This document shows positions 22,030 through 30,113 of a stretch of DNA of 32,678 nt, in pieces. The DNA lies in NCBI GenBank assembly GCA_036310185.1, contig JAXJSH010000045.1:1-32678 (forward strand), given 5' to 3'. A program made the translations under genes and the position numbers. The notes below the pieces were generated by a model, which saw only the letters and a program-made list of their open reading frames with translations, was not told where the DNA came from and did not search any database. The DNA is from JALENY01 sp036310185. Lineage in GTDB: Bacteria > Bacillota > Clostridia > Lachnospirales > Lachnospiraceae. Each line of letters starts with the position of its first letter. Position 1 is the stretch's first letter.

Positions 22030-22107
22030 CCGCCATTACTCGCAATAATGACGGCTGTATAATAACAGTTATTAAATATTGAGGGTAAGCCGCTTATGGC
22101 TTTCCCA
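22017..22107 (-). ncRNA. Antisense antitoxin RNA (RatA-like organisation)
   Basis: A minus-strand RNA of about 90 bases is predicted from a good promoter and a strong terminator. It would fold into three stems: GGGAAAGCC/GGCTTACCC (22106-22083), TAATAAC/GTTATTA (22074-22060) and the terminator stem AGCCGTCATTAT with its partner (22056-22028), followed by ATTTTCTTTTT. It is complementary to the last codons and the whole 3' region of the toxin mRNA. That tail-to-tail overlap is the layout of txpA/RatA-type systems, where the antisense RNA pairs with the toxin mRNA and triggers its decay. No expression data are available. Confidence 0.7.
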
Positions 22108-22112
22108 CTTTT

Positions 22113-22141
22113 AATGTATCACATTTTTAACAGAGGTTCAA
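22113..22141 (-). promoter_or_regulatory. Antitoxin RNA promoter
   Basis: Read on minus: TTGAAC (22141-22136), 17 bases, TACATT (22118-22113). The RNA should begin at about 22106-22108 with GTGGG, like the toxin mRNA. Confidence 0.7.
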
Positions 22142-22256
22142 GAATAATATCAAAAATAATCTTATAATTTGCAAATACATATTCTGTAAGGATGAGAAAT
22201 GCAGATTTTATAATATGTTGACGCTGATGGGAACAAAGTCGCCGGTAAAAAACAAC

Positions 22257-22285
22257 TATACAGATTTTTTACTTTGGGATATAAT
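22257..22285 (+). promoter_or_regulatory. Promoter of the methyltransferase-hslO-nadE unit
   Basis: TATACA (22257-22262), 17 bases, TATAAT (22280-22285). The leader that follows contains nested stems CCCCG/CGGGG (22313-22317 with 22341-22345) and GCAC/GTGC (22330-22340) plus the palindrome AAATGCATTT; there is no T-run, so it is not a terminator. Confidence 0.65.
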
Positions 22286-22388
22286 CAAAAGGATAGCAAA
22301 AACAACCAAATGCCCCGACAAATGCATTTGCACACAGTGCCGGGGACAATTAAAAAACTTACTATGTAAATAAGGATTGAATATAGCT

Positions 22389-23159
22389 ATGATGGAAAAT
22401 AATCAGGAAGCATATCAGAGTTTTGCGCAGGTATATGACATGTTCATGAATGATGTTCCCTATGCGGAATGGGCGGATTATGTACAGCAGCTTCTGGGGG
22501 AATATGAAATAAAAGACGGTCTGGTTCTGGAGCTGGGCTGCGGAACCGGTTCATTAACAGAAATATTGAGTTCCCGGGGTTATGATATGATCGGTGTGGA
22601 CAATTCAGCAGATATGCTGGAAATAGCCATGGATAAAAAGGCAGAATCCGGACAGGATATTTTGTATCTGCTGCAGGATATGCGGGAATTTGAACTGTAT
22701 GGAACGGTTCGCGCGGTCATCAGTATCTGTGATTCCATGAATTATATCACAGAGGAAGAAGATCTTTTGCGTGTTTTTAAGCTGGTTAACAATTATCTGG
22801 ATCCGGGCGGTGTATTTATTTTTGATTTAAATACTTTGTATAAATATCGTGAGGTTATGGGGGAATGTACCATAGCGGAAAACAGAGAAGACGGCAGCTT
22901 TATCTGGGAAAATTATTTTGATGAAGAAAATGATATTAATGAATACGATCTGACGTTGTTCATAGCAGAGGGCGAAAGCGGTCTGTTCCGAAAATATGAG
23001 GAGACTCATTACCAGAGAGGATATGAACTGGAGACGATCAAAGCTCTGCTTGAGAAGGCTGGACTGATCTTTGTGGATGCATATGACGCATTTACAAAGG
23101 AACCGCCAAAAGAAGACAGCGAGCGAATTTATGTGATAGCAAGGGAGAATGGAAAATGA
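22389..23159 (+). CDS. Class I SAM-dependent methyltransferase
   Basis: The 256-residue protein has the Rossmann fold of small-molecule or protein methyltransferases. Motif I is VLELGCGTGSLTEIL (about residues 42-56), followed by the acidic residue of strand 2 in MIGVDNSADML and motif II/III near ISICDSMNYI and LDPGGVFIFDLNT. This resembles the Methyltransf_25/11 group and the family often annotated as YcgJ/UbiE-like; the substrate is unknown. An upstream TTG at 22377 abuts the AAGGA site, so I use the ATG at 22389 with a 12-base spacer; an ATG directly after it is also possible. Its TGA overlaps the hslO ATG by four bases, so the two are translationally coupled. Confidence 0.88.
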   Translation: MMENNQEAYQSFAQVYDMFMNDVPYAEWADYVQQLLGEYEIKDGLVLELGCGTGSLTEILSSRGYDMIGVDNSADMLEIAMDKKAESGQDILYLLQDMREFELYGTVRAVISICDSMNYITEEEDLLRVFKLVNNYLDPGGVFIFDLNTLYKYREVMGECTIAENREDGSFIWENYFDEENDINEYDLTLFIAEGESGLFRKYEETHYQRGYELETIKALLEKAGLIFVDAYDAFTKEPPKEDSERIYVIARENGK

Positions 23160-24034
23160 AGGACTATATTGTAAGAGCAACGGCAGCACACGGACAGATC
23201 CGTGCTTTTGCTGCAACGACAAAAGAGATGGCAGAGGCTGCGCGGACAGCCCATGAGACAAGTCCGGTGGCAACAGCAGCTCTTGGACGTCTAATGACAG
23301 CAGGTGCCATGATGGGCATAATGATGAAAGGGGATAAAAACCTTCTGACTCTACAGATTCGGGGAGACGGACCAATCGGAGGACTTACGGTTACGGCAGA
23401 TTCCCATGGAGATGTAAAAGGTTATGCAGTCAATCCGGATGTGATGCTTCCGGCAAATGCAGCCGGTAAGCTGGATGTGGGCGGTGCACTTGGCAATGGT
23501 ATGCTGAGTGTAATCAAAGATCTGGGCTTAAAAGATCCCTATGTAGGACAGATCCAGCTGCAGACCGGAGAGATCGGCGATGATCTGACTTATTATTTTG
23601 CAGTCAGCGAACAGACTCCTTCTGTAGTAGGTCTTGGTGTGCTGATGGAGAAAAATAATACAGTAAAGCAGGCTGGCGGTTTTATCATTCAGCTTATGCC
23701 GGATGCCACAGAGGAAGTGATCAGTGCGCTGGAACAGAAACTGGAGGGCGTAACTTCGGTTACTGCACTTTTAGAAGCCGGTAATACACCGGAAATGATT
23801 CTGGAGCAGTTTCTGGGTGATATGGATCTGGAGATCAATGAACATGTGGATACCAGATTCCACTGCAACTGTGATAAGGACAGAGTAGCAAAAGCCCTGA
23901 TCAGCATTGGAAAAGAAGAGCTGCAGAAAATGATTGATGACGGGGAACCGGTGGAACTGAACTGTCATTTCTGCAATACCAGCTATGTGTTCTCTGTGGA
24001 TGAGGTAAAAGAGCTTTATCAGCAGAGCAAATAA
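23156..24034 (+). CDS. hslO: Redox-regulated chaperone Hsp33
   Basis: The 292-residue protein is Hsp33, a cytoplasmic holdase that is switched on by oxidation. The N-terminal core shows RATAAHGQIRAFAATT and, further on, ETSPVATAALGRLMTAGAMMG. The C-terminal redox switch has the four zinc-binding cysteines as CxC (Cys237, Cys239) and CxxC (Cys270, Cys273), the typical spacing. With zinc bound the protein is inactive; loss of zinc under oxidative or hypochlorite stress unfolds the linker and exposes the binding surface. The length is normal. It starts inside the end of the methyltransferase gene, and nadE follows after 32 bp, which suggests a three-gene unit. Confidence 0.97.
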   Translation: MKDYIVRATAAHGQIRAFAATTKEMAEAARTAHETSPVATAALGRLMTAGAMMGIMMKGDKNLLTLQIRGDGPIGGLTVTADSHGDVKGYAVNPDVMLPANAAGKLDVGGALGNGMLSVIKDLGLKDPYVGQIQLQTGEIGDDLTYYFAVSEQTPSVVGLGVLMEKNNTVKQAGGFIIQLMPDATEEVISALEQKLEGVTSVTALLEAGNTPEMILEQFLGDMDLEINEHVDTRFHCNCDKDRVAKALISIGKEELQKMIDDGEPVELNCHFCNTSYVFSVDEVKELYQQSK

Positions 24035-24066
24035 AATCAGAAAAAAGAACGGATGAGGTAAAATAG

Positions 24067-25977
24067 ATGAGAGACGGATTTGTGAAAGTGGCAGCCGGCA
24101 CGCCGGACATAAAAGTAGCAGATTGTATTTTTAACCGGGAACAGATTGTGAAAAACATTCATGAGATGGAAGCGGAAGGTGCGAAAATCATGGTTTTTCC
24201 GGAACTGTGTCTGAGCGGATATACCTGCAGTGACCTGTTCTGGCAGGAACAGCTTCTGACTTCGGTTGTGGAGCAGCTGCTGATTCTGAAAGATGAGACG
24301 GTGGATGTGGATGCGCTGGTTTTTTTGGGTCTGCCCTATGAGCATGGCGGAAAGCTGTATAATGTGGCGGCGGTGCTGCATCGGGGGAAAATCCTTGGTA
24401 TGATTCCGAAATCTTATCTGCCCAATTATAATGAATTTTACGAGGAGCGCCATTTTTATCCGGGCAGTGCCCAGTGGCAGGAGACAGTGATTGGAGGGGA
24501 AAAGGTTCCCTTTCACACGAATCTTCTTTTTGCCTGCAATCAGATGCCCCGTCTGATCGTAGCCGGTGAGATTTGTGAGGATCTGTGGGCACCGGTGCCG
24601 CCAAGTACAGATCATGCACTGGCGGGAGCAACCGTGCTTGTCAATCTTTCTGCCAGTGATGAACTGACTGGAAAAGCCGCTTACCGCAGAGAACTGATCA
24701 AAGGACAGTCTGCCCGTCTGCTCTGTGCATATATTTATGCCACAGCCGGAGACGGCGAGTCCACCACAGATCTGGTCTTTGGGGGACAGAACCTGATTGC
24801 GGAAAACGGAGTGCTTTTAAAGGAAGCGAAACGTTTTGTAAATCAGAATATTTATGCGGATATTGATATTAACCGACTGGTGAACGAGAGACGTGTCAAT
24901 ACCACATATCCGGCAGCGGATACGGAAGATTATGAGATTATTCCCTTTGACCTGATGATGGAAGAAACAAAGCTGACCCGTTTCTTTGATCCGAGTCCAT
25001 TTGTTCCAAGTGATAAAGCGCATCGGGAAGAGCGCTGCGATGAGATTCTGATGATGCAGGCCATGGGATTGAAAAAACGCCTTGTTCATACGAATTGCAG
25101 ATCAGCAGTTATCGGTCTGTCCGGTGGTCTGGATTCCACGTTGGCGCTTCTGGTTACGGCCAGAGCTTTTGATCTGGCTGGAATACCAAGAGAAAACATT
25201 CTGGCTGTGACCATGCCGTGTTTTGGTACGACAGACAGAACATACAATAATGCATGTACGCTTGCAAAATGCATTGGAGCAGAATTGAAAGAAGTACCGG
25301 TTCAGGATGCAGTCCGTCTGCATTTCAGGGATATCGGACATGATGAAAATGATCATGATGTTACCTACGAAAACAGCCAGGCCAGAGAACGTACGCAGGT
25401 GCTGATGGATCTGGCAAATAAAACCGGCGGTATGGTTATCGGAACCGGAGACCTGTCAGAACTTGCACTTGGATGGGCAACTTACAATGGGGATCATATG
25501 TCCATGTACGGTGTCAACGGTTCTGTCCCGAAGACTCTGGTGCGCCATCTGGTGCGTTATTATGCAGATACCTGTGAAGATCAGAAGTTAAGAGAAAGTC
25601 TTCTGGATGTACTGGATACGCCGGTAAGTCCGGAACTTTTACCGCCGAAGGACGGTGAAATTTCCCAGAAAACAGAAGATCTGGTGGGACCGTATGAACT
25701 GCACGACTTTTTCCTGTATTACATCCTGCGTGCTGGGTATCCTCCGAAAAAGGTATATCGTGTGGCAAAAGAAGCCTTCAGAGGGGAATATGATGATGAG
25801 ACTATCCTGAAATGGCTGAAGAAGTTTTACTGGAGATTTTTCTCCCAGCAGTTCAAGCGTTCCTGTCTGCCGGATGGTCCAAAAGTGGGAAGTGTGGCAG
25901 TATCACCGCGGGGTGATCTGAGAATGCCCAGTGATGCATGTGTTCGGATTTGGATCAATGAGCTGGAAAATCTGTAA
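24067..25977 (+). CDS. nadE: Glutamine-dependent NAD+ synthetase
   Basis: The 636-residue protein makes NAD+ from deamido-NAD+ using ATP and ammonia released from glutamine. The N-terminal nitrilase-fold glutaminase has the expected triad: Glu46 in VFPELCLSGY, Lys115 in IPKSYLPNY and Cys170 in GEICEDLW. The C-terminal synthetase has the pyrophosphate loop SGGLDS (352-357) and GTGDLSELALGW. This is the long two-domain form, so it does not need free ammonia. GAGGT lies ahead of the ATG. It is the last gene of the methyltransferase-hslO-nadE unit and is followed by a strong terminator. Confidence 0.97.
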   Translation: MRDGFVKVAAGTPDIKVADCIFNREQIVKNIHEMEAEGAKIMVFPELCLSGYTCSDLFWQEQLLTSVVEQLLILKDETVDVDALVFLGLPYEHGGKLYNVAAVLHRGKILGMIPKSYLPNYNEFYEERHFYPGSAQWQETVIGGEKVPFHTNLLFACNQMPRLIVAGEICEDLWAPVPPSTDHALAGATVLVNLSASDELTGKAAYRRELIKGQSARLLCAYIYATAGDGESTTDLVFGGQNLIAENGVLLKEAKRFVNQNIYADIDINRLVNERRVNTTYPAADTEDYEIIPFDLMMEETKLTRFFDPSPFVPSDKAHREERCDEILMMQAMGLKKRLVHTNCRSAVIGLSGGLDSTLALLVTARAFDLAGIPRENILAVTMPCFGTTDRTYNNACTLAKCIGAELKEVPVQDAVRLHFRDIGHDENDHDVTYENSQARERTQVLMDLANKTGGMVIGTGDLSELALGWATYNGDHMSMYGVNGSVPKTLVRHLVRYYADTCEDQKLRESLLDVLDTPVSPELLPPKDGEISQKTEDLVGPYELHDFFLYYILRAGYPPKKVYRVAKEAFRGEYDDETILKWLKKFYWRFFSQQFKRSCLPDGPKVGSVAVSPRGDLRMPSDACVRIWINELENL

Positions 25978-26006
25978 GTTGTTGAACTGATATTGCTTTA
26001 GAAATG

Positions 26007-26061
26007 AAAAAACGCCTGTAAGTAGACTGAGAGATTTTGAAGTCTGTTTACGGGCGTTTTT
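26007..26061. terminator. Terminator between nadE and the FMN-binding-like gene
   Basis: A stem of about 20 positions with G-U pairs (AAAACGCCTGTAAGTAGACT against AGTCTGTTTACGGGCGTTTT) has A-runs and T-runs at its ends, so it works for both convergent genes. Confidence 0.88.
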
Positions 26062-26066
26062 GTGTG

Positions 26067-26504
26067 TTATTCAATTTTGGCTTTTTCCAGTGCGGATTCC
26101 ACCGCTTCCAGAAGCAGAGTGGATGTATACTGGCTTTCCTCACTGAATGTAATATTTTCGGTGGATTGTGTGCTGTAAATCTGAGATGCGATTTCCTCCA
26201 GTGCCGGCTCCATAAGCGGATACATGGCGGCTGTTGATTCGCTTAAGTTTACCAGTGCAATGGATTTGATCCGGTCACTGTCCACAGTCACAGCCACATC
26301 GAAGGTGTTATCGTTCAGTTTGATGGAAGATGCGTAGACACCGGGCTGATAGACCCCTGTGGAGGTCTCGGTTACCGCATCACTATGAGAACGCCCGAAC
26401 ATGACAAAAAGGAGAATGCCCAGCATAATGGCAAGAGCCAGAAAAATAACCGTATAGACAACTTCCTTTGTATGTAATACCACAATCTTTGTTTTAGAAC
26501 TCAT
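26067..26504 (-). CDS. FMN-binding-domain-like membrane protein, degenerate motif
   Basis: The 145-residue protein has one N-terminal membrane helix (about 14-37) and an outward domain that follows the FMN_bind pattern: GVYQPGVYASSIKLNDNTFDVAVTVDSDRIKSIALVNLSES, then a terminal helix LLLEAVESALEKAK. In true FMN-binding domains the motif SGAT(x)TS carries the flavin-bearing threonine before that helix. Here the aligned stretch is EESQYTSTLLL, so the modified threonine appears to be missing. It may therefore be a structural relative without flavin. The start is the ATG at 26504, six bases after GGGAGGGG; a TTG two codons upstream is too close to that site. It is monocistronic and its function is unknown. 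Confidence 0.65.
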   Translation of the reverse strand: MSSKTKIVVLHTKEVVYTVIFLALAIMLGILLFVMFGRSHSDAVTETSTGVYQPGVYASSIKLNDNTFDVAVTVDSDRIKSIALVNLSESTAAMYPLMEPALEEIASQIYSTQSTENITFSEESQYTSTLLLEAVESALEKAKIE

Positions 26505-26674
26505 CCGCAACCCCTCCCCATACTCTTTCTATAATTTATTATCCGAAAGCCGGGAATATGTATAAGAAAATAAAACGTAAGAAGGTTTTGTGTTAGTACC
26601 CATTTTGAAGATTGCCTGATTTGTTAAAAAGAAGCAGCAAATTGAGGCTGAGGGGGCAGGCGGAGCAGTGGATA

Positions 26675-26716
26675 TAAAAAGAGGGCTGAACGTATCTAAA
26701 AGAAACGTCAGCCCCA
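26675..26716 (-). terminator. Terminator of the dnaD-dnaI-prs operon
   Basis: On minus, GGGGCTGACGT (26715-26705) pairs with ACGTTCAGCCCT with one bulge, followed by CTTTTTAT, just after the prs stop codon. Confidence 0.88.
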
Positions 26717-26729
26717 TATTTTTCAGGTA

Positions 26730-27914
26730 TTAAATCTTCTCGTGATTTCTATGTTTGGTAAGAACTTTGTTAATGCGGTCAATCGGATTCAGCAGTTCGC
26801 TGATGGAAAGATCGTGATTCAGTGTATCAATGATCAGTGCGAGGAATTTGGACATATCGCAGTTGATATAATACTCCCTTTTCAGCAGTTCCGGTGACTG
26901 GTAAATCAGGTTTGTGGTTACAAGGCAGTCAAACAGTCCGCCTTCATATGCCTTGTCGAATTTCTCCAGACCATTTGTGAACAGACCGAATGTGGAACAC
27001 ATGAAGATCTTGCCTGCTTTTCTGTCTTTCAGAATTCTGGCTACATCCAGCATACTGTCGCCGGAAGAAATCATATCATCCACGATGATCATGGTTTTGC
27101 CTTCCACATCTGCCCCCAGAAACTCATGTGCTACAATCGGGTTGCGGCCATCGATGATGGTTGAGTAGTCGCGGCGCTTGTAGAGCATACCCATATCCAC
27201 ACCCAGAACGTTTGCCATATAGATTGCTCTGGACATACCGCCCTCATCCGGGCTGATTACCATCAGATGATCTTTGTCAATCTTCAGGTCCGGCTCGTGA
27301 CGCAGGATGTTTTTAATAAACTGGTATGTCGGCTGTACGCTTTCAAAGCCGTGCAGCGGAATTGCGTTCTGAATACGCGGGTCATGGGCATCAAAGGTGA
27401 TAATGTTTTCAACACCCATATCCACAAGTTCCTGAAGTGCATTTGCGCAGTCCAGGGATTCACGGCTGTTGCGTTTATGCTGACGGCCTTCGTACAGGTA
27501 CGGCATAATTACGTTGATACGGCGGGCTTTTCCGCCGGCCGCTGCGATGACACGCTTCAGATCCTGAAAATGGTCATCCGGAGACATATAGTTTGTGTAA
27601 CCGCATACGGAATAAGTAAGGCTGTGGTTACATACATCTGCCAAAATAAAAAGGTCATCACCACGGATGGATTTAGAGATAGTTCCTTTTGCTTCACCGG
27701 AGCCGAAACGGGGTGTTTTTGCTTCTACAAGATAAGAATCCCGCAGATAACCCAGAACGGTTGGATTATAGTTGTGTTCTTCCCGTTCGTTTCTCCATTT
27801 TACAATATATTCGTCAATCTTTTTGCATGATTCGAGGCAGCCGTTCAGGGGGATAATTCCCAGTCTTCCTACCGGAAGCGTATCAAGATACGGGCTTTTT
27901 GTTGGTTCGATCAT
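26730..27914 (-). CDS. prs: Ribose-phosphate pyrophosphokinase, long divergent form
   Basis: The 394-residue protein makes PRPP from ribose 5-phosphate and ATP for nucleotide, His, Trp and NAD synthesis. The PRPP-binding loop MIIVDDMISSGDSML is intact. The ATP/ribose region is recognisable but divergent: RFGSGEAKGTISKSIRGDDLFIL, NVIMPYLYEGRQHKRNSRESL, and TFDAHDPRIQN where classical enzymes have DLHA. It is about 80 residues longer than the usual ~315, with extra sequence near the N-terminus (about 30-60) and at the C-terminus. Loss of classical ADP/GDP inhibition is possible but unproven. The ATG overlaps the dnaI stop codon (ATGA), and its GGAGG ribosome site lies inside the dnaI end. Confidence 0.93.
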   Translation of the reverse strand: MIEPTKSPYLDTLPVGRLGIIPLNGCLESCKKIDEYIVKWRNEREEHNYNPTVLGYLRDSYLVEAKTPRFGSGEAKGTISKSIRGDDLFILADVCNHSLTYSVCGYTNYMSPDDHFQDLKRVIAAAGGKARRINVIMPYLYEGRQHKRNSRESLDCANALQELVDMGVENIITFDAHDPRIQNAIPLHGFESVQPTYQFIKNILRHEPDLKIDKDHLMVISPDEGGMSRAIYMANVLGVDMGMLYKRRDYSTIIDGRNPIVAHEFLGADVEGKTMIIVDDMISSGDSMLDVARILKDRKAGKIFMCSTFGLFTNGLEKFDKAYEGGLFDCLVTTNLIYQSPELLKREYYINCDMSKFLALIIDTLNHDLSISELLNPIDRINKVLTKHRNHEKI

Positions 27915-28906
27915 TGTTTTCCTCCTAATAGTCTTTTCTGGATTCGGATATCATTGCCGATCAGTTTTACCATAGTATAGTGACTTGTTATGCGGGAAAA
28001 TATACGCTCGGAATAAGTGTCACGGAATTGTTCCAGCGCCAGATTTGTTGATATAATAGTTGATTTTTTCCGCATAATTCTTTCGTTGATGCACTGGAAC
28101 AGTGCGGATGCCACAAAGGTATTCGTCAGTTCGGTACCCAGATCATCAATAATCAGCAGATCACATTCCATGATTTCTTCCTGGGTGTTGATCAGGCCGG
28201 AATTCTTTTGAAATGTGTTCTTTGCCAGCTTCTCGAACAGGTCAAAGGCGGAGAAGTAAACCACGCAGTGAGCCTGATCGATCAGTTCCTTTGCGATGCA
28301 GTGTGATAAGAATGTTTTTCCCACTCCGGTATTTCCGTACAGAAAAAGATTCTGGAACTTTACATCGAAAGTGCTGATGAAATGACGGGCCTTCCGGACT
28401 GCATCTTCTGCGGTTTCCCGGGCAGTCAGACCCGTTGATTCATTCCTTATTGTATCAGAATAGTAAGCAAAAGAAAAGGAATCAAAGTTCTCTTTTTGCA
28501 GAATTTCCTCAAGATTGGACTGTTTATACAATAAATCCACAGCAGCCCGGCGGAAACACTGGCATTTTTGCCCATCAATATAGCCGGTATCCAGGCAGAT
28601 CGGGCAGTCATACTGCATGGTAAGGTAGTCTTCCGGGTATCCGTTGGACTCCAGCAGCTGTTTGCGCTCTCTGGCCAGGGCGGCAATTTCCTGTTTATAG
28701 GCAGATCCGGCCGGCCCGTTTGATCCGCCCAGGCGTTTCCGGATGGCCTGCAGACTGACAAAGGCAATTTCACGTTCGATCTCTCTCAGACGTGGAACTT
28801 TCTGATACGCTTCTTCCTTGTGTGCATCCAGCATATGCCGGTGCTCCAGCTGTTTGCGGTCATATTCCCGCATGATCGTATCATATTGTGAATTCTGTAA
28901 TGGCAT
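27911..28906 (-). CDS. DnaI/DnaC-type helicase loader ATPase
   Basis: The 331-residue AAA+ protein resembles Bacillus DnaI and phage DnaC proteins, which load the replicative helicase onto DNA. A coiled N-terminal part (about 1-95) is followed by a zinc-knuckle-like set CPICLDTGYIDGQKCQC (Cys101, 104, 115, 117). The AAA+ domain has Walker A GNTGVGKT (191-198), Walker B LLIIDDLG (Asp254, Asp255) and the sensor I pattern STIISTN. The C-terminus has the arginine-finger-like stretch YSERIFSRI. It starts 12 bp after dnaD and overlaps prs by four bases. The gene order dnaD-dnaI is that of the primosome loading pair, so a core replication role is likely. Confidence 0.92.
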   Translation of the reverse strand: MPLQNSQYDTIMREYDRKQLEHRHMLDAHKEEAYQKVPRLREIEREIAFVSLQAIRKRLGGSNGPAGSAYKQEIAALARERKQLLESNGYPEDYLTMQYDCPICLDTGYIDGQKCQCFRRAAVDLLYKQSNLEEILQKENFDSFSFAYYSDTIRNESTGLTARETAEDAVRKARHFISTFDVKFQNLFLYGNTGVGKTFLSHCIAKELIDQAHCVVYFSAFDLFEKLAKNTFQKNSGLINTQEEIMECDLLIIDDLGTELTNTFVASALFQCINERIMRKKSTIISTNLALEQFRDTYSERIFSRITSHYTMVKLIGNDIRIQKRLLGGKQ

Positions 28907-28918
28907 GGGAGCCTCCTT

Positions 28919-30010
28919 TTACTGATTCAGAAGCTGACTCTCCAGAGAGTCAAAGTCGTATGCGCGCTGATCAAAGTTTGAAAAGCGTGTGGCGGCGGGT
29001 TTTGTATTCCTTCGGTTTTTCTTGTCCGTTCTGGCCTGCTCGTGAGCGGTATCCAGTTTCTGCACGTCCTGAAGAGTGCGTGCACCTGCGGCTTTCCAGC
29101 TTTCCAGAATACCATTGACGTAGTTCAGATCCGGCTGTTTTGTGGTCAGGATCGTGCGGGTGCATGCCTCTACGATCAGTTCCATGGAAAAATCGTTCAG
29201 CCAGACTTTCATGGTGCTGATTTCACGTTCGATGGGGGAACGGTTGCGGATTCCAAGGGCCTTGAAGATGGTATAGTATTCTTTCTGATAACCGGATGCG
29301 GTTTTTTTGGCTTCTTCTATGGTAGTGATGCCCTGATCTTTCCAGTTCAGCGCTACCTTTTCGATGTAATTCATGCTGCGATGGTTATTGCCCACGCAGT
29401 ATTCGATCAGGTATTCGATCAGGTCAGTGGAAAAGTCCAGTCCCTCGTAAAAATAAAGAATCTTGCTGGTCTCGGTAGGAGTCAGCATCTTGCCAAGATA
29501 CTGCTCTGCGATAAACAGAAGCTGAGCGATGTCCTCGTTTTCTTTCAGTTTTTTGATTTCAGAAGAATTCAGTGCGTTTTTCTGTGCCGGTGCCGCTGGT
29601 GCAGCAGCGATATTTGCCGGTGCCGCAGCGGAGGTCAGTTCCTCTGGTGTGATTTCCTTCCGGGAATCGGATACGGGCAGCCGGGTATCAGGTGTGGATA
29701 ATGGAATAGCACTGCCCACAGACGGTTCCAGAAACGAGATGCTTTTTAATTTTTTATTTTCATCAAAGGTAAGTTCCAGCAGACCTTCTTTTGACCAGTA
29801 TTTTAACGCCCGCAGAACGTCGTTTTCCGTGCAGTTCATAGAGTCGGCAATGGAACTCAGGCTGAAAGAGGAAAACTGGGTCGCACGCATAAGGTACAGA
29901 TAAATCTTAACGAACTCGCCGTTGGCCTGGGGCATATAGTTGTCCAGAAAGTAATTGGGGATTATGGTAAACCCCATAGGATGCTTGGTATGTATCGTAA
30001 TATTGCTCAT
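28919..30010 (-). CDS. DnaD-domain replication initiation protein
   Basis: The 363-residue protein has an N-terminal winged-helix domain (about 1-95: MGFTIIPNYFLDNYMPQANGEFVKIYLYLM, then SFSLSSIADSMNCTENDVLRALKYWSKEGLL), an Ala/Pro-rich linker (about 125-150) and two DnaD/DnaB2 domains (about 165-235 and 250-325). Each carries the family pattern of helices ending in a YxxxxxxxWK(D/A)xG element (YIEKVALNWKDQGI; YVNGILESWKAAGA). DnaD proteins bridge DnaA and the helicase loader at initiation and restart. The C-terminus is basic and Asn/Arg-rich. Two DnaD domains in one protein is common in Clostridia. An extended -10 promoter lies 29 bases upstream, and DnaA-box-like repeats lie just beyond. 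Confidence 0.92.
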   Translation of the reverse strand: MSNITIHTKHPMGFTIIPNYFLDNYMPQANGEFVKIYLYLMRATQFSSFSLSSIADSMNCTENDVLRALKYWSKEGLLELTFDENKKLKSISFLEPSVGSAIPLSTPDTRLPVSDSRKEITPEELTSAAAPANIAAAPAAPAQKNALNSSEIKKLKENEDIAQLLFIAEQYLGKMLTPTETSKILYFYEGLDFSTDLIEYLIEYCVGNNHRSMNYIEKVALNWKDQGITTIEEAKKTASGYQKEYYTIFKALGIRNRSPIEREISTMKVWLNDFSMELIVEACTRTILTTKQPDLNYVNGILESWKAAGARTLQDVQKLDTAHEQARTDKKNRRNTKPAATRFSNFDQRAYDFDSLESQLLNQ

Positions 30011-30038
30011 TTTCTCACCTGCTTTTTATTCTTCATGG

Positions 30039-30067
30039 ATTATAACACAGGTATTTTGGAATGGAAA
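30039..30067 (-). promoter_or_regulatory. dnaD operon promoter
   Basis: On minus, TGT-TATAAT (extended -10, core at 30044-30039) with a weak -35 TTTCCA at 30067-30062, spacer 17. The nearest DnaA-box-like repeat lies about 47 bases upstream. Confidence 0.65.
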
Positions 30068-30113
30068 TAGCCATTTTTCGGAGGGCAATCCACAGAAAAA
30101 TAGAGTTAATCAC

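Larger units (their letters stand above)
21857..22108. repeat. Related inverted sequences at both ends of the toxin locus
   Basis: The first 29 bases of the predicted toxin mRNA (21857-21885) and the first 26 bases of the predicted antisense RNA (22108-22083, minus) share GTGGGAAA, then a variable middle, then CGGCTT, one variable base and CCC. The locus is thus flanked by imperfect inverted repeats that each begin at a transcription start. Confidence 0.6.
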
